Assembly (NCBI GenBank): GCA_029747015.1
Contig: JAKOGI010000056.1
Span: 542,501 to 606,500, forward strand
Length of the DNA stretch: 64,000 nt
DNA from: Carnegiea gigantea
Taxonomy: Eukaryota; Streptophyta; Magnoliopsida; Caryophyllales; Cactaceae
Reading direction: 5' to 3'
The notes under the pieces were generated by a model. The model saw nothing but the letters and a program-made list of their open reading frames with translations, was not told the DNA's origin and made no database searches. Shown piece by piece: positions 11,229 through 23,372 of the stretch (its first letter is position 1; each line of letters opens with the position of its first letter). The translations under genes and the position numbers were made by a program.

Positions 11229-13387
11229 TTCTCACATGGTAAACTGAATCATCAATTGGATCCCAAGGTGTGTGGAACACCACGCAGGAGCAGCAGCAAG
11301 TGTACTTAGCCCTCAGTACTTCCCCTGTTGGAAATTCAAATCCAAATCCAAATGAAATACTCCAAGAATCTCACCACCAGATGAGTAGGAGGTCCGATGT
11401 AACAATCTTACCTTTAAATTATAAAATTACAGAGAAACTAATTTCAATTGACTATGAATTTGAAAACTATATACTACCTGCTACTTCATAGAAACGAAGC
11501 ATAGGAAGTTTAGATGTACATTTTGCTTTAGTCTGTACAATCCAATATGAAAAAATAGTCCAAACTTATCTTTTTCAGTTATACAAATTTTGGACAAAAT
11601 CCCGTTGGAAATTGTAGCAGGCAAATATAAGATATCACGAATATATTTTGCAATCTCTTCCTTTTAGCTATTATAAGGTTAAACATTGAACTATAACTCG
11701 TAAGATTGCCCAAAGGGTTTACTTTTAGAACGAATAACACACCATTGTCATACGAGATGTTCATGCACGTATCCGCCTCTAATACCCAATCAGAAGGGTA
11801 TTGATGTTCTCAAGGTGGGAAACCCCCTCCCTTTTGTTGCATCAAATCAAGAACGATGATTGTTATAGCTTCAAATAGTAAGAAGTTGTAAGGAATGGTA
11901 GGAAGTTTAAAAGGAGAAGTGAGAATTGCAATGAGTTGTATAAAGAGTTATAAACTGTAAGAAGATGTAGTTATACAGATATGTAAAGAACTGTAAAAAA
12001 TTGCAATAAGTTGTAATAGTTAGTATGTAAAGAGTTTTAAGCTTTAAACTTAACCCTGTCTAACTTAAGATTTGGAAAAAAAAAAAAAAATGATTACACG
12101 TTAGCACCTTATAGCTTAAATATAAATGGTGCCCACAAAGAGTTAAGTATATTCTCGAATTGATTTACAAATCTCATACTTGCATAAGATTACTAATACA
12201 TGCATAGTGACACTTTATTCTTCTCAAGCAAAATCCCAGACGTAAATTTTGAGAGAAGATCTTTATCCCTAATGGGGGACTTTATCTGTTATAATAAAAA
12301 ATCAAAGATAAGGTCGACGTTATATAGTGAGAAGTAAAACCCTAATTAAGACAGCAAATTTGAAGACATGTTAAAGCCATTAAATCATATAATCATACAC
12401 ACAGCATCTCTAAAACGTAGAGAAGAAGTTTATATTGGATACATTTAATGGACTACTAAATATAACCTACATATAGTTAAGTTTGAATGTGAAGGTTCTC
12501 CAAAAGAACAGTCTTGGATTTTTGGAGCCGCTTGCATTGAACAAGGACGCGGCGCCGGTGTCAAACCCCGTGACCAAAAACAACATTTTCCTTCACAAAA
12601 ACCAGGTTCAATTCTGTCACGTCAGCCGTGGTCTGCCTGGAGGAAATTCAGCAACCTTTTTTATTTTCATTATTTATATTTTAAATATAATTCACATATA
12701 ATAACAATTGACTCCCTGCTTGTGCTATTTTGATAATTAAGGGTTTTGACATTCCTCCCTCAATTATTTTATATACCTGTTTTCTCCTCTCGATTTCCTG
12801 CCAAAAAAAACAGCAATGAATTAGTGACAAGAACAAGTGTGTTTCGTGATCCCCAACTTCTCTATTATCACATTACATGCGGTAGTGCTACTTGTCAACT
12901 AAGGACTTTCTCATTTAAATAACATAAGTAATATTTTTTATAATTAATGAGAAATAATATTATACAATGTATATAAAACAAAATGGCCCGGCACCTTCTA
13001 TCAAGTAATTTTCTTTTTTTTTAAAGTTGAATTTAAAAGAATCATAAAAGACAATATATATAATATAATCACAATATAATAGAAAAGAGAAGAATTAAAT
13101 TTAGGATATAATATTCCTAAGTTCTCAATCTTAATCAATATACTTAAACAACTAATTAATTCCATACAAATGTGTAATGCAACATTAAAAGCCAAAGATT
13201 GGGGAACGATACATTCTTTAAAAAAAAAAAAAAAGACAACGCACAAAAAACACAAATAAAGTTAACATGTTTCATGGAATCGTGGCGGGGAATCAAATGG
13301 TACTGTTTTGCAAGAGAAGACCCAAAAAACAATTGTTTCTTTTAGGTAGTTGTACTCTACCGCCCCATTCCATATACCATACACCAC

Positions 13388-13416
13388 ACACATATCCTCA
13401 ATATGAGGATATGTGT
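13388..13416. repeat. Perfect 13-bp inverted repeat with 3-base loop
   Basis: ACACATATCCTCA is followed by ATA and its exact reverse complement. It could form a strong hairpin. No gene or element boundary is evident on either side. Confidence 0.8.
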
Positions 13417-15479
13417 AAGGTCAATGGTGCATGAAATAATATGGGTTGTCTAACTAGCTTTCATACTGTATATTAGGATCTACATATGTATTTTGATGAA
13501 AATGAACAAGAGAGGGAGGCTCAGAAAGTATTTTAATAAATGAAAAAAAGGAAAAGAATGTGAATATATCATAATCTTGAGAGTATGTACAAATTATAAA
13601 ACCTAATGATGCGGAGCAACTTGCGAGCTTGGACCTATCTCACTAGTGAGATTTATAAATCATGTTGGCCCAATATTGACCCTAGGTCAAGGATTAGGTC
13701 TCCCTAGATCAATATTGACTTGGGACCCTTAAGAAGGTTCAAGTAGGGTTAGGAAAGGTGTTGGGACCAACAGTACTAAATAAGGAGTTAACCACTTAAT
13801 CCTCCCAAAACTACCTCAGTAGCTCATTTTCAGTTTCTGAGTAGAGTACTTTGCTTCATTTATAACTCAAATTTAACCAGACAAATGAGCTCCAATTTCT
13901 GCAAGTCATACATGGATGGAAGGCCCTAAATGTTTATTTTCTAACAACTCTTGAATTGCACTCAAACTCAAAGTATTAAGCAAATTATAGGTTAAATACC
14001 AAGCAAGAGTCAGTTCAAGACTGGAAAATATACGGTTCTGGTTATGGGATTAATTGAGGAGGTTAGGCTGTAATTTTAGAGATTAATTAGCATGAGATGA
14101 TTCCTCACACATAAGGGAAGAATTAACAAGTGGCGGTACCTCCATTGGAGGAGTAGAGCCTACTCAAGGCTCTCTAGAAGATGGATGATAAATCATGAAA
14201 AACACAGCTCATAGTGATTGTAGTTATTTTAAGCTTCTTGATTTATTTTCCTAGGATCTTCTATAAGCCTTCTATTGGTCCACTTGTCCCACTAATGCAC
14301 AACTAATTCCCCTTTTATTGGGCATTTGTGAACCCAATTACTTCCATGAGAAATTAAATTTGATGAATGATATGAGAGCTTGAAGCTTGGTTTTTTTTCT
14401 CAAAATCTTTATCTCTCTAAGGAGGGTGGTGATTTGAGTTCTTTTCTTTCATCTAATCGTTGGTGCTAAGTGCTTAATCTAGGTGGTGATTTAACTTTTA
14501 GCCTGGATATATCTTCTTTGATTTATCTCTAGGTTACATATTTCAAGTATTGATTCATCCCCAGTATGGGCTTTCTTCGAATTGGGAACTGTCTCTCTTG
14601 ATTCATCTTTGGAAAGATTGGTTTTCAACATTTATTGGGTTCATCTACATATATTTCATTCCTTTATTTTGATAAATGGAATTGACCATACATCACCTAA
14701 AATGATAGTATATTATTCTAATTTCGTCGGATGTCTTTATAGAGATCAGACCAATCCATCATGAAGCTGTCCCATGAGTGATGATACATTAATTCTTTCA
14801 AGCTTATTTGCTTAGACTTGATCAAATTTTTAAGATGACAAACACATTTTAGGATTTAATTTCAATTTTACCGTACTCGATCGTATACGAAACCATATAT
14901 GGAGAAGAAACAATCTCATTGCATGCGAAATGGCTTACACAATCCATACTTGATGGTGGATCCAAGTCAAATTTGAATAATCAATTTTGCAGCTTTTACT
15001 ATGGTACCCTTAAAACGATACATGAATTGACCTTATCATTTAAAATGTTGATTGAATAACTTAACTCCACATAATTAAATTCCGTTTTCATCGCTATAAT
15101 TCATATTTGTGTAAGCGTCAAAATTAATTAATTTTTAATATATGAGTGAGATTTATTGTTTTATCAATCCATCATAGGATTTCGATTGTTATTCGGGTGT
15201 TATCGCTATAATCTCATTGCATTCTTTCAAGCCGTAAATTTTCCCATTGCTAATTTTGTTATACGCCTTCAATTTGTGCTTGAACTATTTGCTACATATT
15301 TGAACAATGCTACTTGTCAATTGCCAATGTATTTTAATAACCGACAGCCTTATTAATTTTCAAACAAAAGTTACACCACTAATTTTATTATATTTATTGT
15401 TTTCATGTTTCACATTAATTGCCAACTTGGGTGATCATTTGGCTCCACGTTGCATAATTTAGAAAACCAAAAATTTTCT

Positions 15480-15930
15480 AAATTTCAGATAATTTTTGAC
15501 GAGTGTTTTTGATGGTCTCATCACAAATTATGACAGACAATATTGCTTCTGTCTTTGTGACGGAGTCCATTAGAAATCTCGGTCAAAATATTTTGCACCA
15601 ACACAATCCTGAAATCCACCAAAGTCTGATGGACCAATTTTTCCGTCAAAATTCTCGTCAAAAAGTGTTCTGACGGACTTTCAGTCCATCAAAAATTTTC
15701 GTCAGTCTGGTATTGACGGATTGTCAGTCCGTCAGTATTGTCCGTCACTGGAATTTTTTACGGAATGTAGTCGGTCAAAATTTTTCCGTCAGTGTTTTTG
15801 ACGGATCGGTCGAAATGTCCATTTCGACCAGTGGTTTTTGACGGACGTAATTTCCGTCAAAATTTCCATCACAAAGTCCCCTTTCCGTCAAAATTCTTAC
15901 TTTTTTCCGTCAAAAAGCCCGGCAAACAAT
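15480..15930. mobile_element. CACTA-like (En/Spm) terminal fragment with subterminal repeats
   Basis: Motifs of the type TTTGACGGA, CCGTCAAAA and CCGTCAG recur more than a dozen times in both orientations within about 450 bases, for instance near 15640-15780 and 15840-15920. Dense short inverted and direct subterminal repeats of this kind are typical of plant CACTA transposon ends, which bind the TNPA-type protein. No transposase sequence is nearby, and the exact TIR was not located. Likely a non-autonomous or truncated copy. Confidence 0.5.
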
Positions 15931-18085
15931 AACCCGCCTCTTGGTGTCAACACTGATCGAAAATGGTTAATGAGTCCTTATTAAGTTTAGGCTAGAGCCC
16001 ACAAGGGCCTTAACTAACTTTAGACGGGGGTTGTTACCATACATTGGGCATATGTCTCGTGAATTAATATGATTCCTTGTTAATTCACATCTCTACATCA
16101 GTACATGACCCACATGTATTTAATTAATAACATTCATAGACCTCATCTCATTGGGCAATAGTCACATTGTATTAGTCGTAATCATGAGGCCCCTACAAAA
16201 GATAAAACTTATATTGTTTATGAAAGACGGCACATTCGTGCAAGATGTGTCGAGCTTTTCGGGTTGAGACCAATGGGAAACTAATACTGCGTACATGCCC
16301 ACTGAAATTACGGTAATTAGCATCAACTTTAATTTTCCTATTAACTAATTAAGCTCATTCAACGTACTGCTTTTCCTTGCTTTTGTGTCAAAAAGTAGAT
16401 TATGCTCATCCACTAGCTTCTATACTTACTCATAGTTGCATGACCAATTTCACTACCATGCATATAGTGGAACTTTAAAACATATTAGGGTTAAGAAATG
16501 ATTTTCCTAAATTTGCATATATAAAACAACATGTGTTCATCAAACCCCAGTTAATCTCCCCCCCTCCCCATTCAAAAAATAGTGTTCATTATGTTTTTGG
16601 CTGTCTTGTTCAATCTATAGGAAGGTGAAATTTGTTACATAAATTTGAACAGACCCTCTCTTATAGTCTTATTACTTATGTATTGAAGATTTTAAAAACT
16701 AGATTAGTTGTTTGCCCTAATGAATAAATTTGTCATTGGAGTGTAAGGGCTCGAAATCTTGTATTATACGTAGATTGTTACATATGTGAGATTATCTAGT
16801 AAGATTTTTTTAAAAAGAAAAAATCATCAATCTCTTTTGACAAGAAATTGGGTAATTTGGGTTGCTTATATGGACAGAGTTTATATGAAATATGAAATAA
16901 ACATTATGTAAGTTATTAAACTAGGTCATATCTAATCATAGCTTTTTCCTTTTAAGGAATTTTTTTTTTTTTTTTTTTGGGGGCTGAGCTTTTGATTAAA
17001 GGACCTATATGTTATGCATAGTTTGCTTAGGAAAAATTTAAAGAGGTGAAAAAAAGAAAACCTATATATTTTAACTGACTACTAATTATTTTAGGGGTTT
17101 CTTAATGTGCAATGTACATAAAGGAGATGACATTTGAGCCGGCCGAGCACTAATTAAATTGGAGCAGAAGCTCACACATCTTTATCGGTTGGACTTGAGT
17201 AAGAGCCAGACACTACCAAATACCAGGAGTTGTGTATTAGAAAAAGTTAAGGTCGTACATTAACATGAAAGAAACATAAATTAAAAATAATGGAAATCAT
17301 TAACCTCTAGCTTTCGGCTCAATTAAAGTAGCATGACGATTTGTCTTTTCAAAAAAAAAAAAAAGAAGACTAAATGCAAATTCATTAGCTTTATTGGACA
17401 ATTAATCTATCTATCTATATAACTATATATAAAATTGAGTAACTTCATTTTTTTTGGCCAAGTATCATAACTTTATTGGTTAGTATATTAATTAGTACTT
17501 TAATTTATTTTGTGTCATTTATCATGGATACAACTCTTTTTTTTTAATTATTCTTTATATACTTCACAAGATCTTTCATATTATCCTTAATCAATTTCTT
17601 AGAAATATGATTAATAATTACTTGCATATAAAACAATAAGACATGCGTAAATATAAAAGCTTCAATAGATACAAAGATTATTCAACTAATAAAATAAATC
17701 TAAATGATGAAAACACTATTGTTCATGAAGTATTTATAATAGTGGACATTAATATTATCTAACTCAACTCTTGCATCGCAAAGGGAATAGTTCTAGTATC
17801 TTATAACTGTTCTTGAATAGTAAATAGCTGGCTTTTATTTTGTTAGTATATATTTTCATGACAAGTGATTAAACAACATACTACACTAAATTTTCTGTTC
17901 TCAAGCATTAATTAAGAACATTTAAATCAGAACAATACCTTTAGATCTATTGTGAGCTAATTATATACCAATATAAGTAAGTTTAAGTGATTTTATACTT
18001 ATTTTCTTTAAATAAGACTAGATATGTGATGATTGATGCTATTTTTTTTTCTTCAAAACCAGCTATTTATAGTTATACAAAAACC
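15931..18085. other. AT-rich intergenic DNA
   Basis: No coding exon, RNA gene or bounded element could be supported in this stretch. It contains several poly-T and poly-A runs. Confidence 0.5.
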
Positions 18086-18224
18086 TATATCATACTGCTA
18101 GGAGCACATACTTCTATAAACCACATCAGCGCCACATATTAAAGTTTATCTATATGACAAATACAAGTTGAAAAAATATGTACAATTGGCAAGTGAGAGA
18201 ACGTACTCTCAGGTGTATGATATA
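18086..18224. mobile_element. Small TIR element (MITE), copy 2
   Basis: Also 139 bases, starting TATATCATAC and ending GTATGATATA, and similar along its whole length to the element at 8632-8770. The termini are inverted repeats. Shared core blocks are CCACATCAGCG and TTTATCTATATGACAAATAC. No clear target duplication was seen here. Confidence 0.7.
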
Positions 18225-18676
18225 TATTATCATAGTTAAACTATAACAAATATATTCCAAATGCCAAAAATACTAATGAGCTAATTTTATTTCCTTTATT
18301 GAGCTGATTTGTTTTCATAAATGACACATAAAATACAAAAAACTACTGTAAATATCACTTTGCCGACACCCTAAAATAAGTTTACATTTTAATACCTATA
18401 AAAGGTCGTGCAGGTAGGTAGTACTACGTCTAGCCCACAATGTCACCATGAAGCAACACCACCCTAGATTTTAAAATAAATAAAAAAATGTTTATACAAA
18501 AAATAAAACAGAAAAAGTAAAAGGCATGACAAGGAAGTTTATAGTGCTGCCCAATACATCTCGTGACCATCATTGGTCAACAGTCAAGCAACATGGACCC
18601 TTCATTTTTAAAGCCAAAACCTTTTTTATTTTTTATTTTTTATTTTTGAAAGGGGAGTTGTTTTTCTTTTTGGGTT

Positions 18677-18696
18677 GGGGGGGGGGGGGGGGGGGG
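18677..18696. repeat. Poly-G homopolymer (20 G)
   Basis: An uninterrupted run of G upstream of the next gene. A G-rich tract of this length could form quadruplex DNA. Its exact length is uncertain for technical reasons. Confidence 0.9.
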
Positions 18697-18789
18697 ACAA
18701 AAAGAGGGATACAGCGATAAATATGAGGTTGCAACTTGATGAATGACTTCTTAACTCTGGAAAATTTTATCATCGAACGGGTTGTTTTA

Positions 18790-19719
18790 GCTCTTAATAG
18801 CTTCCGCTTAATAGGCGTCTCCAGTACCGGTATTTCTGTTAATTTCTCTCTCTCTCTCTTCTAAATTTATTCACCGCCTTTTCTCTCTCTAAATTCTGTG
18901 AATTTTCTGGAATCCCAATTGGTCTCTCGTCCCTATTTTTACGCTCTCTCTAAAACAAGGGGTAAAACCCAGGGAAAAAGTTGCAATCTTTCTGTATTGC
19001 ATTTTGCCCTTTGCAACAAAACATACGAGGGAGGGATTGTTGTGAAAGAGACGGCTGCTGGTTTTGAAAACCCTTCAGGTAAGGCAAGGGGCAAACTCTA
19101 AAAGTTCATAGGATGAGTCGTTTATGTAATGGGTTTAGTGGGTTCGATTTATCTTTTTCTTGTTAGGAGTTTTGCGCATTGATTTTTGATTTTCTGGGAT
19201 GCCCATAGGTGTTTGTTTCTGGGTCTCTGAGAACCTCATTCATCAGATTGTTCATTCAGAATGGTGGGCTGTGGAGGGATTTTCTATTGTTATCTCGTGG
19301 GTTAAGTTTCAAGTTTCTGTAATATCATTCTGGGTGTTGTTTTCTGGGTAATTTCTCAATTAATGATTGCTGAATTGATTCTTGAGAACTCATAATTCAA
19401 GGCGTGTGAAATTTCTCCATTAATGATTGCTGAATTGATTCTTGAGAACTCATAATTCAAGACCTGTTAAATTTCTTCATTATGATTGCTGAATTGATTC
19501 TCTAGAACTCATAATGCAAGGCGTGTGAAGTATGTGTATTCTGATTGATGTTAAAGTTGGCATCTCCCTTTGTCTGTTTGTTCGTTTGTTTGAGTTGTGA
19601 CCATTGAACGTGGATGCATTCTCATTATATCTTGGCTTCATTGGCTTATTTAGGGAAGGAACGTTGAGTTTTCGGTAGTCATTGGTTTGAGGAAAGAAGA
19701 AAAAAAGCAGGACAAGGGA
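18790..19719 (+). other. Probable 5' leader of the EEP/EF-hand gene with a leader intron
   Basis: A CT-rich block (TCTCTCTCTCTCTTC near 18848) typical of plant 5' leaders is followed by a good splice donor at 19079-19080 (CTTCAG then GTAAGG). A pyrimidine-rich stretch ends in TTTTCGGTAG near 19678, about 40 bases before the ATG. A leader intron of about 600 bases is inferred. Transcript data are not available here. Confidence 0.45.
19350..19528 (+). repeat. Three tandem copies of a 60-bp repeat in the leader intron
   Basis: Units start at 19350, 19410 and 19470. Each contains ATGATTGCTGAATTGATTCT followed by an AGAACTCATAAT block. The first two differ at only a few positions and the third has lost one base. 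The repeat lies inside the inferred leader intron. Confidence 0.92.
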
Positions 19720-22700
19720 ATGGTGAAGCGGAGCCGTGGGTTGAAGGGGAGGGTTTCAAGGATTGGAAGCTATGCAATTGCTTCTTCGATTACAGATCAA
19801 TGTGTTACATGTACTACTTTCAATATTCTTGCTCCAATCTACAAGCGGCTAACTGATAAGGTAATGGCATTATCAGTTTATTATGCTTAACTGATTGATG
19901 AAATGCTCGTTCATGTCTCCTGTAGATTCAAATTAATCTCAATATATTTTATTTAGCTGATTGTTTGTTTTTTCCACTTTCTGTTGGAAGGAACAGGATC
20001 AGAGCTGTCGTGAAAGTGATTACAGGGCTTATTGGCTTACCAGAAATCAAAGGATATTGGATTGGTTGTTGTATGAAAGATCATCCATTATTTGCCTTCA
20101 GGTTAGCATTCATGCTTTCTCCACGTTTGAGTCCAAATTTTATTTGTTCTGCAATCTTGTTTCTTGTACACAAGAATTTGTTATTGGGTGCTAAAAGCTT
20201 GTGATTTTCTGTATTCTGTTCAGGAGTTTTGGGTTGGAAATGAAGAACTCGTCAATATGTATGAAAAGAGGCTGGGTGATGCCGGTTACAATACTTTCAA
20301 GCTTGCACGAACCAACAATCGTGGAGACGGTATGCTTTTGCATCTTTGCATCCTCAACTTACATATTTAATATCTGACATTTTTGAATCTCTGTAGATAG
20401 TTGTAGCCTAATGAACTCTTTCAATACATCGGTGATTAGACTGTGGAGCTTGAGGTTCTTTTCTCATATTTGTGTTCCTGTGATGATTTCATTGCTTTAC
20501 TCAATCCTCTGGCTTGGTGATCTCTCTAATAGTTGCTCTCTGGAAAGGGAGTTCACAATAGAAATTTGGTACATGGGGGCAGGGTGGAAGAGAAGAGGAA
20601 AGTGTGCATTATTCTGTTGTTGGTGATGTCTGCATTATCACACTCATGTGCTGTTGTCTATATTGAATTTAATTAGTTGTCATCATTAGCAATTGGAAAT
20701 ATTTTATATTCCTAGCGGCAGCGGTTGGTAGGGGTGTTCAACTATTGTCATCTACTGTATAATAATAGTGTCATGTAACATAAATTATCTCCAACTGCAA
20801 AAATGAATATTGCTTCTATGTCTTCTGTACTTGCAACTATATTACTCACCTGGGGTTGTTTTTCCTTGGAATCTGCAGGCCTGCTGACGGCTGTACGCAA
20901 AGATAATTTCAGGGTTATTAATCATCGAGACTTATTACTCAACAACATTGGTGACCGTGTTGCTCAGCTGTTACATGTTGAGTTAGTAAACCCCTTCTAT
21001 CAAAGCCGAAACAATAATGTCCGGCAAGAGATTCTCATTGTGAACACCCACTTGTTATTTCCCCATGATGCAAGCCTCTGCTTAGTCAGACTACACCAAG
21101 TATGTCAATATTCAAAATGTTAGGTTATTCATTACTTTCATGGTCAATTATCACGTTCTTATTCTTAATACACATGCTGCATCAGGTTTACGAGATCCTA
21201 CAGCATGTGGAAGCTTATCAGAAAGAACACAAGTTAAATCCTATGCCTATCTTGCTCTGTGGGTAAGCTTCCTGACGATTTTCTTTGAGCATCTAAGCTT
21301 TTGGATATTTGTGGTCGTTTAATGATCTATCTTTGTTGCAGAGATTGGAATGGAAGTAAACGGGGACATGTTTACAAGTTCTTAAGATCCCAAGGGTTTG
21401 TGTCATCATATGATACTGCTCATCGTTATACAGATTCGGATGCACACAAGGTGATTGTTAAATCCAGTGTTCCTGTAAATCTTACCCACTTCTCTTAAGA
21501 GTAGGCATGGCTGTTTCTAATCTACATTTCCTCATGTTTCCCTTTTTATGCAGTGGATTAGCCACCGTAATCACCGGGGAAACATTTGTGGGGTTGATTT
21601 CATATGGCTTCTCAACCCAAACCGGTACCGAAAGCTACTCAAAACAAGCTGGAATGAAGCAGTATTTGGCATGTTCAAGGTACGGGATCTCGCAGTTACA
21701 TTTCCAATATATCCTCATGCAGGATGTATTAACTGCCCTGATTTTCTGTTTCTTTTCCTTCGGAGGACTGGGAAAGCTAGTGTGGTGAATTCACTAGGTA
21801 ATATCAGTTTTCTGTTTGTCACCCTTGATATTTAACAGACCATGCCCCGTCACAAGCAGTCATTCAGTCAAATGCAGCATTGGCTGCCTATGTATTCAGG
21901 CTGAAATCTTCTCGTTGGATAAACAGCACCTGGAGACTGAAAATTGTGAGATGCTTCTTGGTCGATGACCTATGGGTTATCTGGTTGTATACATGATAAA
22001 TGAAAATGCCACAAGCCTTTTGAGTTTTCTCATGGATCCGAACTTCAGGCACGCAACATGGCTGCATCTAGGACCCAGCTATAGGGAAATGGCTACTTGT
22101 TTAAGTTCTGTGGAATAAGACCCTACATATTCTAACGCTTACTTGGCATTATAGTGTTTTCAAAACAGCAGCTACAACAATCAGCAAGCACGATTTTGCT
22201 AAGAAGTTCACACCTAATACTCTGAACAATTAGACTTGTTGCGTTTGCTGTTATTTTCTGTTGTTATTTTTATTGCCTTCCTGAACAGCCTAGGGCTTGA
22301 ACAACTTTTTTTTGGGTGGTTGGGGAAACTGGAGTGCGTACTGTGATAGATATCTGACTGGCAAATTTTGCCCATCTTTGCAGTCTCTACTTCGAAGAGC
22401 TTCATTGAGCGAAAGTGATGCTTTTGCCTTTGTGAAGGCAGATAGTGGTGGTGACTATATAACATACACTGGTTTCTGTGAAGCACTTAGACAGGTAAAT
22501 GTTCTAGCCCTTCTACTGGAAGTTGAAGACTTCTACGCTCCGGAACAGTCCCTCACTTATTTTCTCAATTTGCAGCTAAATTTAGCTGGTCAACCATATG
22601 GACTTAGTGAGGAAGAGATGAGGGACTTGTGGGTTCAAGCCGATATTGATGGAAACGGAGTTGTTGATTACACTGAATTCAAGGTAAGACTTCATCCCAC

Positions 22701-23372
22701 CGGCCTATGCAATCATTTGTGATGCCATTGGGAAGATGTCATGAAAATCTGATGTTAGCTTCAGCGTTACTATTTACTAGTACCCCATACCCCTCATTTC
22801 AACCGAGATAACCATGTAGGACACTTGACATCCAATATGGTCTTGTACACTCAAGTCTCAAGCCCTTCATTTTATCCTAAAAACATAGAGGTCTAATAGG
22901 ACTGATGCTTAAAGCCAACTCGACACCCCAATATGCATATGGTTGGGTTACTTGACACTGGTTCAGGACTCATTTTAAAGCTCATGGGCACCGATCTCAA
23001 AAATCCTACCATGGAGTTCATGAACATCATATTGTAGGACATAGAATTAGATGTAGAATCATGGCATCATTTGCCAATACCACTTCAATCAATATCTTAC
23101 TTGTAAACGGTACTAAAATTTGAGCAAAATATTGTTAACAGCAACGAATCTGGAATCCTAATTGGTCAGAAGCCTCCGAAGACAAAGGTGAAAATGGGAA
23201 TGGCTCCCAAGATACAGTTGAGACTATTGGGTTCAGTGTTAAGAATGCAGTTCTCTTCCCTACTGAAGTGGAGAAGGGGACATGGCCTGAGGACTACAAA
23301 TTGTCTGACCATGCTCGGCTCACAGTTGTCTTCTCACCCGTCAGAATGCCCTGCTCTCAGCTCGTTTCTTGA
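19720..23372 (+). CDS. Endonuclease/exonuclease/phosphatase-fold protein with EF-hand (CCR4-like), 10 exons
   Basis: Resembles the plant calcium-binding EEP family related to CCR4 deadenylases; a nucleic-acid phosphodiesterase role is inferred, not shown. Exons: 19720-19860, 19991-20101, 20224-20329, 20879-21099, 21186-21262, 21342-21450, 21554-21679, 22384-22494, 22576-22683 and 23142-23372. Phases agree and give about 446 aa. EEP signatures are present in order: TFNILAP (N35), CLQEFW (E85), VNTHLLF, LLCGDWNG (D220, N222), GNICGVDFIW and a C-terminal LSDHARLTVVF (D426, H427). Residues 357-368 form a canonical EF-hand loop, DIDGNGVVDYTE, so activity may respond to calcium. ATG 19720 is the first ATG in the open frame. 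Exon 2 could start six bases later at 19997, removing two residues. Catalytic residues look intact. Confidence 0.88.

Larger units (their letters stand above)
10476..15435. other. Long intergenic stretch without supported genes
   Basis: About 5 kb of AT-rich DNA. It contains a 19-base poly-C tract (11210-11228), a region of repeated TTGTAAAGAGTTGTAAG-like phrases at about 11880-12050, and a perfect hairpin at 13388-13416. Open frames here are short, compositionally biased and have no recognisable domain. Confidence 0.5.

Noticed and set aside
19350..19528. Regular 60-bp repeats considered as a CRISPR-like array
   Set aside because: The units are contiguous with no variable spacers, and the genome is a plant nuclear one.
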